Assembly (NCBI RefSeq): GCF_033568475.1
Contig: NC_133120.1
Span: forward strand, 81,692,151 to 81,756,150
Origin: Henckelia pumila
Taxonomy: Eukaryota; Streptophyta; Magnoliopsida; Lamiales; Gesneriaceae
Length of the DNA: 64,000 nt
Reading direction: 5' to 3'
Shown: positions 31,261 through 45,168 of the stretch, in pieces
How positions within the stretch are numbered: the stretch's first letter is position 1
Layout: each line of letters starts with the position of its first letter
Position numbers and translations under genes: made by a program
The notes under the pieces: generated by a model
Seen by the model: only the letters and a program-made list of their open reading frames with translations
Databases searched by the model: none
What the model was told of the DNA's origin: nothing

Positions 31261-34200
31261 GTTTTTTCCATATCATTTGATAATATTTTCTCTGCACTTA
31301 CTTACATATTATTTTGCAGGTGATGTTTCAGTTGATCCAAACTTTTCTGATAGGTATGCATTTTTACTTGGTTTGGTTCATTATGTCCAGGAAGCATGAT
31401 CAGAGAAAATAGGTTTTGCTTACTTTTTGAGAGAATGCATACGCTTTTAATTTCTTCTAGAGCTTACTCTTTGTTTATTTCCTGTCAGTGGATCTATTGA
31501 AATAAGCCGCTTAGAAAGTTTTGATACTTCTACGAAAAGGCATGAGGGCAACTCAAATCTCCCAGTTAATGGCAAACATGATATTGGAGAAGTTAGCAGA
31601 AATTTAGAGACTGCTGAAATTGGTGAGGTTAGGGAAAGAGCAAATGACCCTGTGGAAACAGTCAGTTCTTTAGTTGATGATGGATCCGGGAAGTCACTTT
31701 CAGATGAAGTGGATACTGAATTTTGGCTTCCTCCAGAACCTGAAGACCAGGAGGACGATTTAGTAGGTAGTGTAGCAAATTACGACGACGACGACGATGA
31801 GTGTGGCGATGGTGGGGCATGGGCTACAACTAGCTCTTTGAGTGGTTTTGGAGAAGAAAGCAGTGGAACTCAAAAATTCAAAGAGGAAAAGCTCAAAGCT
31901 ATGAATGATGTTAGGAATGGGATGTTTAAGGCCCTTGTTAGTCAGCTAATCAAGTCAGCTGATGTTGATCCGTGTGGAAATTATTGTGAGAATTGGGTGG
32001 ATATAGTGACTTCTTTATCATGGGAGGCTGCTGCTTTCGTGAAGCCTGCTGAACAAAAAGGCACAGCAATGGATCCGGATGGACATGTGAAGCTTAAATG
32101 CATCGCAACTGGTTCTCGTAACCAAAGGTAACAAGACAACAATGTCTTAGAGAGTTGGAGAATCCGTTATGTCATGGATTTTAGTTATCTGATGACAATT
32201 TACTTGAAACTTGAACTTGTATTCATCTTATCTCCTCTCAAAATTTTAGCTTAGCCTGTACGGTGTTCCAGTTGATCTTAATTGGTCTCAAGTTATATTT
32301 TTTTACTTGTTTTATGACGTGCTAAAACATTATACGTGGGGAATCTTATCTAGGTCTTTTGAAATAATTAAATAGCATCACATTGAGTTTTGATTTTTCT
32401 GATTGCTAATAAGGTCAAGGTCTCACCTTTGTGTTCAATTAATCCCACGGCCCAAATTTGATATCCATGGTTGAAATGTCCTGGAGCCTTGATAAGAATT
32501 CAAAAGGTTCATCATGTACACCTCTTCATTGGTAACCTCAAGGATATAGAGGTCTAAACATTAGGTTTAAAAATCGTATATCTGGAAATTATAAAATGTG
32601 AATTTATGTGCGCATCGAAATATAAAGAGTTAATAATTTTATATTTCTTATAAATATTTTAATCATGGATCGTTGTACGAAGTGATTAACTTACACTGAT
32701 TGTGTGTTTTATGTATTTTCAAAGAAATGCTGGTTTTTTTTCTGAATGCAGTAATTTCTAATTTAATGCCAGTAATCTCTTTTGTAAATTACATGTTCTG
32801 AACGAAAATTTTCTCCACATTCTGTAGCCGAGTTGTTAAAGGGTTAGTGTTCAAAAAGCATGCTGCTCACAAACATATGCAAACGAGGTACAAGAACCCA
32901 AGACTGCTGTTGATCCACGGGTCACTTGATCTTTCTTCTGGTGGATTGTCATCATTTGATTCAATGCAGCAGGTAAAACATGAATTTCCTGTTTCAATCC
33001 AAAAACTTGATATCTGTTTGACCATCCTTTCTGATTGTATATATTCGTTCACAGGAAAAGAATAATTTAAAATCCATCGTTGAGATGATAGACATGTACC
33101 ATCCAAATGTTATTTTAGTCGAAAAATCAGTCTCTCGTGACATTCAAGAGTCTATTCTTGCTAAAGGTATCACACTAGTCTTTGATATGAAGCTCCATCG
33201 CCTGGAAAGAGTTGCTCGTTGTATAGGTTCACCTATCTTGTCATCTGAGGTTACAGTTGGCCAAAAACTAAGGCAGTGTGATTCCTTTCATATCGAAAAG
33301 TTTGTGGAAGAACTTGTTGTTTCCACAGAGGCTGGGAAAAAACCAAGTAAAACATTAATGTTCCTTGATGGCTGTCCTACTCGCCTTGGATGTACAGTAA
33401 GTCTTCCTTCTCTGAAACGATTTTAAGGAAAACTTTCGTGGGTATGACACAAAGTTTTCTGTTCCCTAAATGAGGTCCTGTTTATAAATTGTGGAAAAAA
33501 AGATGATAAGAGTGCTAGAAATCAGGCATACATTGTATGGAACACTAGGAAAGTGATTAGCCGATCCCTGCTCCTATTTAATTCAATTTTGTCTAACACT
33601 AGGGTTTAGATGATACCAGCCAAACTCTAGGAAACTGGCTGTTTCCTACAGTTTTTTTAACATCATCATCACAATTTTATTAAATGAACTCCATAAACTA
33701 ACCCAATTTGCATTGCACAGATTCTGCTGATGGGAGCGAACAGTGATGAATTGAAAAGGATTAAATGTGTGGTCCGATGTGCAGTTGTCATGGCATATCA
33801 TCTAATCCTAGAGACATCTTTCCTTATAGACCAGAGAGCAATGTTTTCAACTATTTCACCCTGTGAAGTAGTGGACCTAGCACTCACCAATAATAAATTG
33901 ATATCTGTTGGCTACGACAAGACCAGCATTTCTTCCCAAAATGAAACGGATGCAAAATTTGATACATCATCTGCTCTTGATATACCTATTTCTGATGGGG
34001 TCCAGGGAACAGGGTCTCATAATTCAATCCCACTTTCAGAAGAAAATTCGTCATCTTCGTTTGAGCCTTACAGCACGGCAACATTTCCGGGATTAACTCT
34101 TTCAACATCTATTCAAAAAGTTATGGATGACAGCTTTCCTTGTTTCTCCGACTCTTCTCTGAGTACACCCAGTTCACACAATTTCAATGGAAGAAATGAG

Positions 34201-37200
34201 GATGGTCAATCTGAAAATGATATTCAGATTGCTATTGATTCAGACGTCGACCACGGTGATACTAAACATGAGGATAGAACTGAGGGGGACAATTTGCTTA
34301 ATCATGAGCAGTCACATTTGTCAGAATCACCAGATGCTCAAAATCTAAGTGACAGTGCTGAAGACCAAGTGCATAACAAGGATGAGATAAGCTCAGTATT
34401 GGATTCTGAAAGTATTTTAGTTTTGATGTCCAGTCGCAATGCTTCAAGAGGGACTGTTTGTGAGCAGAGTCATTTTTCTCATATTAAATTTTACAGAAGT
34501 TTTGATGTTCCTCTCGGAATTTTTTTGCGGGATAATTTACTCCGACTGGTTAGTTAAACATTCTATTTTGAGTTTCAAGCTTTATTTTTTAAAAAATTTA
34601 TTTGACGTTTTCAAGGTGCATAGTGAATGCATTTTTTCGATGTTTCACTTAACCTAGAACGTTATGCTGTAGATGAATGACAGAATTAACCCTTAGCTGT
34701 AGAAGCTTGCTTGTCATTTTATCAATGATTTTTAAGCTTGTTTTTTCTTGAAAGGGGTAAAATTCTACCAAAATTTGAAGACACGGTCTCATGGATGTGT
34801 AATGGTTTTAATAATTTCTATCTTAAGTTTATGACTCAGTTTTAATAAGTGATGATTTGCTCGGTTAATGATATCGATGGTGGTATTACCCTGCTTTATT
34901 GAAATTCTCGAAACTTAGTTGTTTTCATCCTTTTGTCTATGAACTTGCTTCTGGACGACGGTATTTGTGGTTGTTTTTTCCGTCTGTTTGAACATAACGT
35001 TTTACTGTGTTGAATTGACTCAAATGTTGTGATTGAACCGTTTTTGTGATTTCTTGATTTGGCTTTCATAAATCTGTTTGCCTTGTTTTTATCGTAAACT
35101 GTGTAGAAAATTTTCTTGCAGACACTCCAATGTAAGACTTGTGGTGAATTCCCTGAGGCTCACTTTTACTACTATGCACACCATAATAAGCAACTTACAA
35201 TCCAAGTTAGACGTCTTCCTGCTGAAAGAAATCTTCCCGGGGAAACTGAAGGGAAGCTTTGGATGTGGAGTCGCTGTGGTCAGTGTAAACTGCATGATGG
35301 AAGCTCAAAATCTACAAAAAGGGTGTTGATATCCTCTGATGCACGTGGTCTATCGTTCGGAAAGTTTTTGGAGCTCAGTTTTTCGAACCAATCTTCATTC
35401 TGTAGTCTATCCAGCTGTGGTCATTCTTTTGATAAAGATTTCATATATTTCTTTGGGTATGGAAAGTTTCTAACAATATTGGAAGGTCTATTATTTGTGC
35501 TATTTTTTTAGCTTAGTCTCATAGTATTTTCAATTGTCATTTGTAAAGAGGCATATCATCTCTAGGTTATTGTTATTGAGGAGATTGTTGTCTCTGTATG
35601 AAGTGTTTTCTCTTTTTATTATTGTCATTATCTTTCCTCTCGGTTTTGAAATTCCCCTCTTTAATGCTACTTTTTCTTGTGTCTCGACAGCAACCTTTTA
35701 AAACTAGACGTAGCCAATTCTTTCTCAATTATCATTGTATAATTTTCTGTCGATGTTTGCAGATTAGGCCCAATGGTTGCCATGTTCAAATACTCTCCAG
35801 TTGCAACCTTTTCGGTTTCTCTGCCACCTCAAAAGCTGGAGTTCAGCTGTTCTGTCAGAGGAGAGTTTCTTAATAGAGATTCCGAGGATGTATGAATGGC
35901 TATGAAATTAATGCTCTTGTATCCTTGCCTAAGAATCTGTGATCTGCAGTGCTTATTTAAAATTTGTTATATTTCACTCTTTCAGGTGTATTTGAAAGGG
36001 ATTTCAATGTTCCGTGACATTGAAGGGTCTTTGAAGGATATAGGAACTCGATATGCTGGTGTAAGTCTGAATATTCAAGGATCAAGCAAGGAATTTTCTG
36101 ACATTGTGGAGATGTTGAAGCAGGAAAAATCTCAGTTTGAGGTCATCATCTGCTACTTTTTTTTTTTGGTTTATCATCTTTTATTTTATGTGGTAAAAGG
36201 GCAGAGAGAATTATCGTAATGAAACAGGAATAAGCTGATGTCCTATTTATTGTGATATGACAGTGTATATTCACATACGCGTATTTGCATGTGGAAAATG
36301 GACAGCATACTTCCACTATTTTATATGAACTCTGATTTTGTTTTTCCAAATATTATTTAGGAATTAATTTTAGTAGTTTATATTGGTAATCCTTCACACC
36401 TGCCTCAAGTTTCCACGATAAAAATTTGGATTCTGATCTAGCAACTTGTTGATTGATATCATGGTTTGATAATATTTGTTTTTGCTGTTGTAGAGGAAAA
36501 AGAAAGCAGTGATTTTCTAAAACTTAAATCGTCATTAACGATATTTTAATCTTTCATATATAATTGAGAAGAGATGAGTTGACGGCGGAATGCAACTTTT
36601 CAGCTATATTTTCCAAAACTTCAGTTTTAATGTGTTCTTATTGTTAAAAAAGTGTAGCAGGACCATGATTGTTTTTCCTTGGTTGTGTAAATGTATAATA
36701 GGTCGACATTAAAGATTCTCTGAAGAATGGAAGCGAAGGAGATAATGTTTGTAAATTTCTAAGTTTGAATAGACTACGAATGGAGCTTTTGCTTGAATCA
36801 TGTCTATGGGATCAAAGACTACATGCATTACTCTCATCTGATCTTAAGATGGTAGATACCGAATCAATTAAGTTACAATCAACCAAACAGTTACTACAAG
36901 AAGATGCAATCTCTGGGGAAGGACCTGGTACAGCTGAGATTGCTGTTGAAAATTCTGACAGCCCTCTAGAAAATACTTCTGGAGCTGAAAATAAGTTTGA
37001 CATATCTAATGATTCCAGTGAGTTTCCAATTGAAGACATTCAGATTCGTGGACCGGTTGAAGGATCTAAAGAAGACAATCCATGCCCCATAGATGAGTTA
37101 GATGACAAAGGATCTGCGGTTCCTGATATCTTGGTGAAACCTACTTCCGAAGATTATGTTGATGATGTTAATATAAACTCCAGAGAGGATAATTTTGATA

Positions 37201-38925
37201 AGACAGTACCAATTGCTACTGAAGTTGAGTCCACTGGTGCTGATGCAAACAGTTCTCTCAAAGGTAACCACAATCTATCTGTTTCATCTAACCTAGAAGA
37301 TGATAGAGGTTGGATATGGGCTCCATTTTCCGACATTCGACGTGAATACATGGAGGATATCCAGAAAGGGTACTTGCCAAGATTTGAATCTTTGAACAGC
37401 TATGCGGCACAATCTACAGCTCAGAAATTGATTGCTGATGAAGGTTCTCGACTGCACATACCTCTTGGTTCTAAGGATTATATTGTGACTGAATATGAGG
37501 ATGAATTGTCAAGCATCATAGCTTGTGCTCTGACAGTTTCAATGGATCGACCTACCGTATTGGAGGATCTAGCAATGGATGCTCGGAAAGAGAGAGTAAT
37601 GGATGCTAAGTCAAACGGGAGTTCCCAGAGCATGACTCGAACATTCTCGTTGGGTTCTCCTCGTTGGTCTTCATTTGGTTCCTCAGATTCCGACAACGTT
37701 CTATCTCCACTCGCCATTTCCTCAGAAGATTCACATTCATCAAGTTTTGATGGTTTAGATTTGTTGGATTCATTATTTTCTTATGGTTCTGGCCACCCAC
37801 AAGTTTCCTTGGGTTCAGGGAAGAGTCACGGGAAGCGTAAATACTCTGTTATAAGTATATATGCAAGCCAGTTTCGTCAGTTACGAGATCGGTGTTGTCC
37901 TTCTGAAATCGGCTATATTGCTTCTCTAAGCCGTTGTAGGAACTGGGATGCCAAAGGTGGGAAGAGTAAATCTTTCTTTGCTAAGACATTAGACGATCGA
38001 TTGATTATTAAGGAAATTCAGAGAACAGAATTCGATTCTTTCATGAAATTTGCTCCAAACTACTTTGAGTACATGAACCAGTGCTATGAGCTGGGAAACC
38101 AGACCTGTCTTGCTAAAATTTTTGGTATCTATCAGGTGAATGATATTTACTTCAATACTTGTCCAAGTTATCATCATTTGATATCTATTGTAGAGCTATT
38201 AACAAACTAACTATTCCTCTTTCCTCTTTCTTCTTTTTTTTTTTCACTCGTTTTTTAACAATCTTAACTATTTCAGGTCGTCGTTCGAGCAAAGAATGGT
38301 AAGGAGGTCAGGCATGATCTCCTGGTGATGGAAAATCTTTCATTTGGTCGGCACATAGCTAGACAGTATGACCTTAAAGGAGCTTTACATGCTCGATTTA
38401 CCGCAACTGACAATGGTTCAAGAGATGTTCTTTTGGATCAGAATTTTGTCAATGATATGAATGTTTCACCTCTCTACGTTAGCAGAAGATCAAAGAGGAA
38501 TCTGCAGAGGGCTGTGTATAATGACACACATTTTCTCAATGTGAGCTACACATTTTTCCAACTACATCTTAACTGTTATCATGTGCCGCCTATCGACCTG
38601 ACCTTATTTTCGATTACTTTTTCAGTCAATCAATGTGATGGACTACTCTCTCCTAGTGGGAGTGGATACTCAAGGTCGTAAACTGGTCTGTGGGATCATA
38701 GACTATCTCAGGCAGTATACTTGGGACAAGCAAATCGAGAATTGGGTTAAATCTTCACTTGTTGTTCCTAAGAACCATTTGCCTACTGTAATCTCTCCCA
38801 AAGAATACAAAAAGAGATTTAGAAAGTTCATTAATACACACTTTCTTAGTGTACCGGATCACTGGTGTTCCAGAAGATCTAAACCTTGCAAACTGTGTGG
38901 TCCCGTCGTGGAAAATGGCCTGTGA
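31006..38925 (+). CDS. FAB1D: 1-phosphatidylinositol-3-phosphate 5-kinase, FAB1D type
   Basis: It makes PtdIns(3,5)P2 from PtdIns3P on endosomal and vacuolar membranes. Twelve coding exons with GT-AG introns join in phase: 31006-31219, 31320-31353, 31489-32127, 32828-32972, 33055-33396, 33721-34548, 35122-35456, 35763-35889, 35986-36141, 36702-38135, 38277-38540 and 38626-38925. They give about 1,605 residues. The start MCHYCGAHL has no FYVE domain, as in plant FAB1C/D, but keeps two CxxC pairs. Next come an acidic region, a Cpn60/TCP1-like domain (about 300-490; RDIQESILAKGITLVFDMKLH), a cysteine-rich region (about 700-890; CKTCGEFPEAH) and a C-terminal PIPK domain (about 1325-1590). The kinase has YDLKG, MDYSLLVG near 1511, GIIDYLRQYTWDK and KEYKKRFRKF. 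It appears intact. The D-type call rests on the overall match to FAB1D rather than FAB1A/B. Confidence 0.9.
31226..31259 (+). repeat. (CT)n microsatellite in a FAB1D intron
   Basis: About 17 CT units begin 6 bp after the splice donor at 31,220 and lie within the 100-bp intron between the first two coding exons. Confidence 0.95.
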
Positions 38926-39999
38926 CTGGTAACGTCCCAAACGAAAGGTACTGACGATGAATTTTCTCATTCAACAGCTCAATAGCAATGGAGAGATCAC
39001 CCTGGTTTTTTTGAGATCTTCCCATTATGTTATAAACAAAACCGTCTTCTTCACATTTTCTTGTATTGTATATAGTTTATCACAAAATCGTAGTCCCCTC
39101 TCATCCTGCAGCCCTGCTACTATTTTTCAGCGAAGTTCTGAGGGTGTTTTGCTATTCCATGGTAGGTTGCACATATATATTTATTTCTTCGTAACTGTAA
39201 AAATATCATTGTAACTCAAATTTTTTTTTTTTGGTTGATTACTTGCCGCAAAATACGATTGTGGATGTATTTCTTGAACTTCGAATATTCACATACTTTC
39301 GGTTTTGATTACCGATGATGATTCTATGTAAAGCAAAAATATTGATTACTATTCACAATAGAGCGATTCGTTTCACAGATGCAAGTCAAGTACCTAGATT
39401 TCGCGTGCAAATTAAACCTTGTGGATATGAAATTACTGTTTAGGCACATACCTTATTTTTCTTGGCTTGTCTGTCTGACAATCTGTCCGAGTAACGAAAT
39501 TGTGGCCAGCCTAAACACGGAGATTTGTAGTAGTAGTGTTTTACGTTAACTGGTTAGGCTCTGAAGTTTTAAACATGACCCTTAACTCTTGAAGGTGATG
39601 TAGGGACAAAATCAGGGTCAGAATCCAAGTTTGAACTGTATTATGGCACGGGTTTCATTTGAAGTCATCATTATTTGCAACATTGTCCCTTTAAACGTGA
39701 TTTTTGTTTTCGATTTGGGAAAATTAAACAATATCCACTTCGAAGATCATTGTTATATTTACTTAGAAGCCCAACAACTTGCAGTAGTAAGCTACCAGAT
39801 AATGAAAAGACAGTGCAGAGTCATTACATAACCGGATAGATATGCTATATTTTGTAGCAATCAAGACACAAATACGTGTAATGTAATGAAGTTTCAATGA
39901 GTTTTTATCAAAAAAATAAAATCATCAGGTAATTAGAACAAATGATAGAGTATGATGAAAAATTAAAGAATCGGCAAAAATCAAACAAATATAAAGTGT
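38926..39999. other. Convergent intergenic region
   Basis: The FAB1D 3' UTR is expected to cover the first few hundred bases. The GT47 3' UTR enters from the right. AATAAA-like motifs occur near 39,913 (on either strand they are common in AT-rich DNA). No other gene is supported. Confidence 0.5.
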
Positions 40000-42481
40000 T
40001 CAAGTGCAATGACAGCGAAGTGGTACTGAAACACCTGGAGGTTTCCTCCTCTCCCGCACAATAGCTTCTTTGATTATCGGCAGTTTTTGATATACCTTTT
40101 TCCAAATGTGATTGACTGCACCATCTAATGATGCAGGGCCTACACCTCCTGGAAAGCCATTTTCATACTCGAAGATTTGTTGGACCTTAGCCATGTTTTG
40201 GCGATACCTATCCTTCTGTTTGCCAGAATAATTTCTTAGATGACTCACGAGCCAATTAGGCCTCAGAGCATCACTAACTGCTACAAAAACTGAAAATTCA
40301 GAATAATCCACCATTCCTTCGAATGGAAGCTCTATGTTGTCACTAACGATAACTGGTATACAGAGACTCTGGATGGCATCAAAAAGCCTACATGATGTAG
40401 GCGTGTCTCCTGCTGGGTGCAAACAGAATTCTGATGTCCTCATTCCCTTTATTGACTGCTCCTTCCCGGTGGCATTGGGGAAGCCTTCTTCTATAATGAC
40501 TCCGGGTTCATTGATCAGTAAATCCCATAATTTTTCTCGAACAAGTCCACCCTACAGATAGTGAAAATAAGTAGATAGAAATTTTGGACGAGCATAGTAG
40601 ATGTTAATAATTGTAATGTAACTGATTGATCAGTATATAGCATGGATATCAGCAAAAACAATAGTTGCAGAGACAATAGTGGGATTAAAAAGAGCAAGGA
40701 AACAAATGCTCTTAGGACAGATCTTTCAAGAATGATGTTGTAGCTCAGCAGATGCATGCGATTTACAGACAAATTTAACATATAAATATTTAAAAAATAA
40801 TAAATAGTCGGCAAGTCATGAAACAATAATTTCAAGTTCCTAGGAAAGAAGGCATTACTAACCCGATGCCTATGCTTGGCTCCTTTGAAGTAAAGAAGAG
40901 TGTGCCTTTTCTGGTTTTCTGATATGTGCAGCCTTGGAAGTAAATAAGAGTACGGCACGATGACATCTTTCAGCAGTGAAACTTGGGTGTGATGTATCAT
41001 CAAGTCAGATGAGTTCTCGTTGGAGGATTTGGAGTCGAGCCTGAACCAGCCGCCAAAATCCACCACAAGGAGAATAGCTGGCACAATATCATCCTTGACA
41101 TGCCACATAGCAACAGGGTCTGCCAAAGAATGCTTCAAGTTTTAACATAACCTGACAATTCAGAGGCTAAAATATAAGCAACTAATGCATGCAATATACA
41201 TATCCCAAGTTCCCTAATCAATGAGAATATATCAATGGATGTCTAAAACACCTGCAGAACTAGCACAAATGTCAGACAAAAATTTCAAGGACATTGAAAA
41301 TTACAACTTTGTGCAATTTATGATTGCAGAATTCATATTCCTATGCTTGAAATGAAATGTGACTGATAACCACAATCCAACTGAAGGACAAGCATGAAAG
41401 AAAAATCAAACACGCTAAACATCCACCGAATCCACATGAGAACACAGGTCAGAATAAGAATCCAACCTCGGTCTTTATCCATCTAACTATTTGTTCTATT
41501 TCACTTTATAGTTTTCCATAAAAAAAATACAAAAGATGAATTGTTTAAGCAATCATTATAATAGATGTCCAATTTGGCCCATGCCATTGTCGCTGAATGT
41601 AATCTTTTTATTCCTATCCATTTCTATGAGTGTGTAGCACATGCATGCTCGATCTATGCACATTCTAGCTTTGTGTTATGTTCGTAAACCACATCTAACA
41701 AAGGCTATGCTTCCTATCCTCGTCCGATGATCTTGATAGACCCACTAAGATAGCTTCGATAAACTCTAAAGGAATCATCATTACTATCGAGCTTTTTTTC
41801 AAGCAGCAGCAGGATGGAAATTAAACGAAATGGAGACATCAATAACATATATACAATTACGCATTGGTATTTACCGGTTAGAACAAAGACATGATCTCTG
41901 CCACCAGACTTCTGCCAAGCCTCTGACTTTCTAACCGTATCAATCACCATTCTTTGCCTCTTATAATCCTCATTCTCCTCAACCCTCTTTCTAAACACAC
42001 CTTTATTAACCACCAGCTGCAATTCAGCACTTAAAGTTGCGAAAAATGGAACAAAGATCACATCAGCTTCCCTGTAATCGAGAACCCTTCTCGCGAAAGA
42101 CTCTCTTTTCACCTCTTCGGGCGCCAACAAATCCCCCAAGATCCAGTACTCGGCGCTGTACTGTTTAATAATTGGGTTTTCAGGATACGGAAGATGTTTT
42201 TCAAAGTCTTTAGGCAAAAGGGTCTTTCTTATTTCTGTGTCTATTTCGCTTCCAACCCTTGAATCGGAGTTGAAAGCCCAGTATTTTTCCAAGAGGCCAT
42301 AGTTGAGGGATCTGGGGAGGGGTGAAATGTAGACATTGATGGATTCTTGTTTGGAGGACAGGGTAATTTGGTGATTCGGTGGAGGTGCTGTGCTAGTGCT
42401 GGAGTTCCAGTAGAAGAAGGCGAGTGAGAGAAGGGAGAGGAGGGAGAGAGTGAAGAAGAGGGGTGGAGTTTTTAAGGCCAT
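40000..42481 (-). CDS. GT47 exostosin-family glycosyltransferase, ARAD1-like
   Basis: Three exons (42481-41875, 41119-40863, 40551-40000) join in phase to 471 residues, with donors GTAAAT and GTTAGT. Residues about 7-26 (PLFFTLSLLSLLSLAFFYW) form a signal anchor, giving a Golgi type II topology. An exostosin domain follows, including FVPFFATLSAE, RDHVFVLTDPVAMWHV (across the first junction), YFKGAKHRHRGGLV (across the second) and FCLHPAGDTPTSCRLFDAI, then VIVSDNIELPFE, the nucleotide-sugar binding region of GT47. Proteins of this sequence type are usually annotated as probable arabinosyltransferases (ARAD1-like), acting in pectic arabinan synthesis. The actual donor and acceptor cannot be read from sequence. 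Gene convergent with FAB1D; no lesion seen. Confidence 0.88.
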
Positions 42482-42690
42482 CGGAGTAGACTTCAGCTTT
42501 GATTTGAGACGATGCGAAGCGAAGGTGTTTGCATTAATGCTCCCTCGTCATGGTTTCGGCTTATTGCTCCGACTGCACTCAGCCTCAGACTGTTTTTACT
42601 TGGAAACAAAAATGTGGCAAATTGTTTTTGAAATCATGGGATAATATTATAATACATTATGGCGTTCTTCTGTAGGCTTTCTTTTTAAAA

Positions 42691-42730
<40 letters not shown>

Positions 42731-43514
42731 TTTTTATAAAAGTAAAACTAATTTGAAAACTTTATAAATATATTACAAAATATAATACAATTATCAGTTA
42801 TTGACCATTATATTTAGCGTTCAAAAAAATAGATTAAATATTTTATATTATTTTAGCGATCAGTTATCCGTTAAACTATTTTAGCGATAAAAAAATCGAT
42901 TAAATATTTTATAATTAAAAACAAATTTAATACTCTATCATCTTAAAATATTTATAAAACGAAATCAAACAAATCAAAGTATGGTGCAATTATGAGTTAT
43001 GGACCCCTACATTTAAAAAAAAAAAATTCAATCTGGACCTTGATCCAATCTAATTTTTCAAGTCCAATACTCTAATAAATGAATGTTGACAGAATTTAAA
43101 ACAAATAGGAAAAAACCTTAGGCACATCAAAATTATAGTTTGAATAATTTTTTAACTCACTCTCCAAAGTTTCCCTAATATTTGTCTACAGTATGAAATA
43201 AAATCACGTGAAATAAAAGCTGTTCAAGTTCATGGTAAAATGAACATCTGAGAAATTGAATAGAAAGCATTTTTCATGGCCAACCATGAAAGATCAAGAC
43301 ACCAAATTCCATGAATTGAATACCAAAGTAGGAAAAAATCTATTCTGGTTTAATTTCGTGATGTCATTACAATACTAGGTATATGCCAATGCTTACACAA
43401 AACAGGGAATATAAACAATTTCTAAGAAACTCAGAGCTCAGCTAAGTGCTTGGAGCTGAGAAGCTCGATCGCCATAGCCTTCATCTTGAAGGTTTTCTAC
43501 TCCCGAATCGTGGA
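42482..43514. other. Upstream region of the GT47 gene
   Basis: Contains an (AT)n microsatellite at about 42,699-42,726 and AT-rich DNA with repeated TAAATATTTTATA-like blocks at 42,833-42,915. The right part (about 43,200-43,514) is probably the 3' UTR of the next gene. No further gene is supported. Confidence 0.45.
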
Positions 43515-43817
43515 CTAACACTCCGGACCTGATGCATCAAAATTCCAGTCTCTAACGAGGTCCCTTCTTACAGCACAGCTTCGGACAAGTCTTGGAGCAC
43601 CTGCAACCTCAGTGCCACTCGTAATGGCAGGTTGGGGCATCACCTTAGATGATGTGATGCTTGGATTAGCTCTAGGATGTGGAAGTGAGGTCTTCCTGGT
43701 CAAGCAATTGGCAATTACGTAACATCTTCCTTCATTGTCCGCGCTTGAAACGGAGTAACTTCTGAGCGAATGGGATGGGCTTTCTACACCGTGGCACACA
43801 AGACATGCAAGACTCAT
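43515..43817 (-). CDS. Small conserved plant protein of unknown function, 100 aa
   Basis: A single coding exon starts MSLACLVCHGVESPSHS at the ATG of 43,815-43,817 and ends RRDLVRDWNFDASGPEC. The Ser-rich N-terminus with a CLVC pair and the RAVRRDLVRDWNF-like tail resemble small uncharacterised plant proteins that I recall without a name. There is no signal peptide or membrane span. The composition is coding-like and contrasts with the flanking AT-rich DNA. A 5' UTR intron is likely. A donor (CAG|GTTAGT on the minus strand, near 44,626-44,633) and an acceptor (TTGTAG just upstream of the ATG, near 43,840) bracket about 790 bp. Function unknown. Confidence 0.6.
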   Translation of the reverse strand: MSLACLVCHGVESPSHSLRSYSVSSADNEGRCYVIANCLTRKTSLPHPRANPSITSSKVMPQPAITSGTEVAGAPRLVRSCAVRRDLVRDWNFDASGPEC

Positions 43818-45168
43818 AGTGGTCAAATGTCGCCGTTAGATGCTACAAGGCAATGAAATCACAAAAGAGCGTAGGTGATTCTTTTGAACATCAAGATACT
43901 AGGAAAACAGCTATTGTAAGTTACTTGTGAAAACATGAAGATCACTAGTCATCCCCGAGGAAATGGCACTAGCTTTAATCCATATACAAGGATAGATACG
44001 AAGAAATGATCACTATTTCAAGACAAAAAGCACAAATTTCTTAATCCAAATCCATGCATCATTCAACTTTCACATCAGTGATTTCTAATGCGATTCGCAG
44101 GTCACCGAACCATTAAAACGCCAAATTCCCCCATTTTTTCCACTAAAAAGTGCATTAAAGGTTAGCTCCACACAACACTTAACAATGGAATCATTAATCT
44201 TGAAGCCCTAGGCCATAAATCAGAGATTCAAACACAAGAAGTCACAAAAGTTCAGCCTCACACAACAATTCTTTGAGAGTCAAGCACGCTATTGCAATGA
44301 AAGGAAAACAAGAAAGTACTGATCATGAATTCCACCGCAAACACCAAAAATTACAATTTCATTTCTCCCCATTTGGAAATAGCTAGTAAGAGTGTAGGAC
44401 CACTATATATATATATATTTTTTCCCCTCAAAATGGGACAAACACATTGATTGACAAAGGATCAAATATTCAAGAAGTATAATCCCAACCAAAAATTCAT
44501 CAAATCTATAACAATCAAGAAAAGAGCAAAACCCAAATATCAAGAAACAAAAAACCACTACCCAATTCAATCAAGATGAAAGAAAGAAACAACAGAAACA
44601 GAGGGATCTTAATTCTTATGAGACTAACCTGAAAAAGATTAGGACATGTAGTTTGTGAGATTATGTGTAATTAGTATTGAAGAATCCAGGAGCGTTGAAT
44701 CCAGAAAAAAAGGATCTTGCACCTCAGTAACTACGTAGGTTAGCGCCCCGAAGAAAGAATCGTACAAAAATGTTATTAATTCTAACTCCGAAATTTAATT
44801 TGATTATTATTAATTTTTGACTGATAATTACAAAAAAATAACAAATCTAAAGGAGCAGGGATTTCAACCCGCCCCTTGAAATCAAAATTCCTATATATTG
44901 AAATGAAACTCATATAATTGTGTGGATAAATCGATTCATTGTAATATGATTACATTTCAATGTATTTTAAACTTTATTTATTTGAATTTAAATGGTTGAT
45001 AAAAGCTGAAAAGTGGTGGAACAATTTATGAGATAATTGTGAGAAGTATGTCTTCGACTTTCTGGATCAGTCCTTCACTCATATCTTATTTGGGCTCAAG
45101 GATGTGGACTGGCCATCTATTGCTTTGGGCTTAAGTAAGGGAGCCCAATAGCTAACTAATACACTAAC
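43818..45168 (-). other. Probable 5' UTR intron and promoter of the 100-aa gene
   Basis: From about 43,840 to 44,630 the sequence behaves as an intron in the leader of the small gene. The leader exon would lie at about 44,633-44,750, with promoter beyond it. An (AT)n tract lies at 44,405-44,420. No other coding evidence is present up to the copia LTR. Confidence 0.4.
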
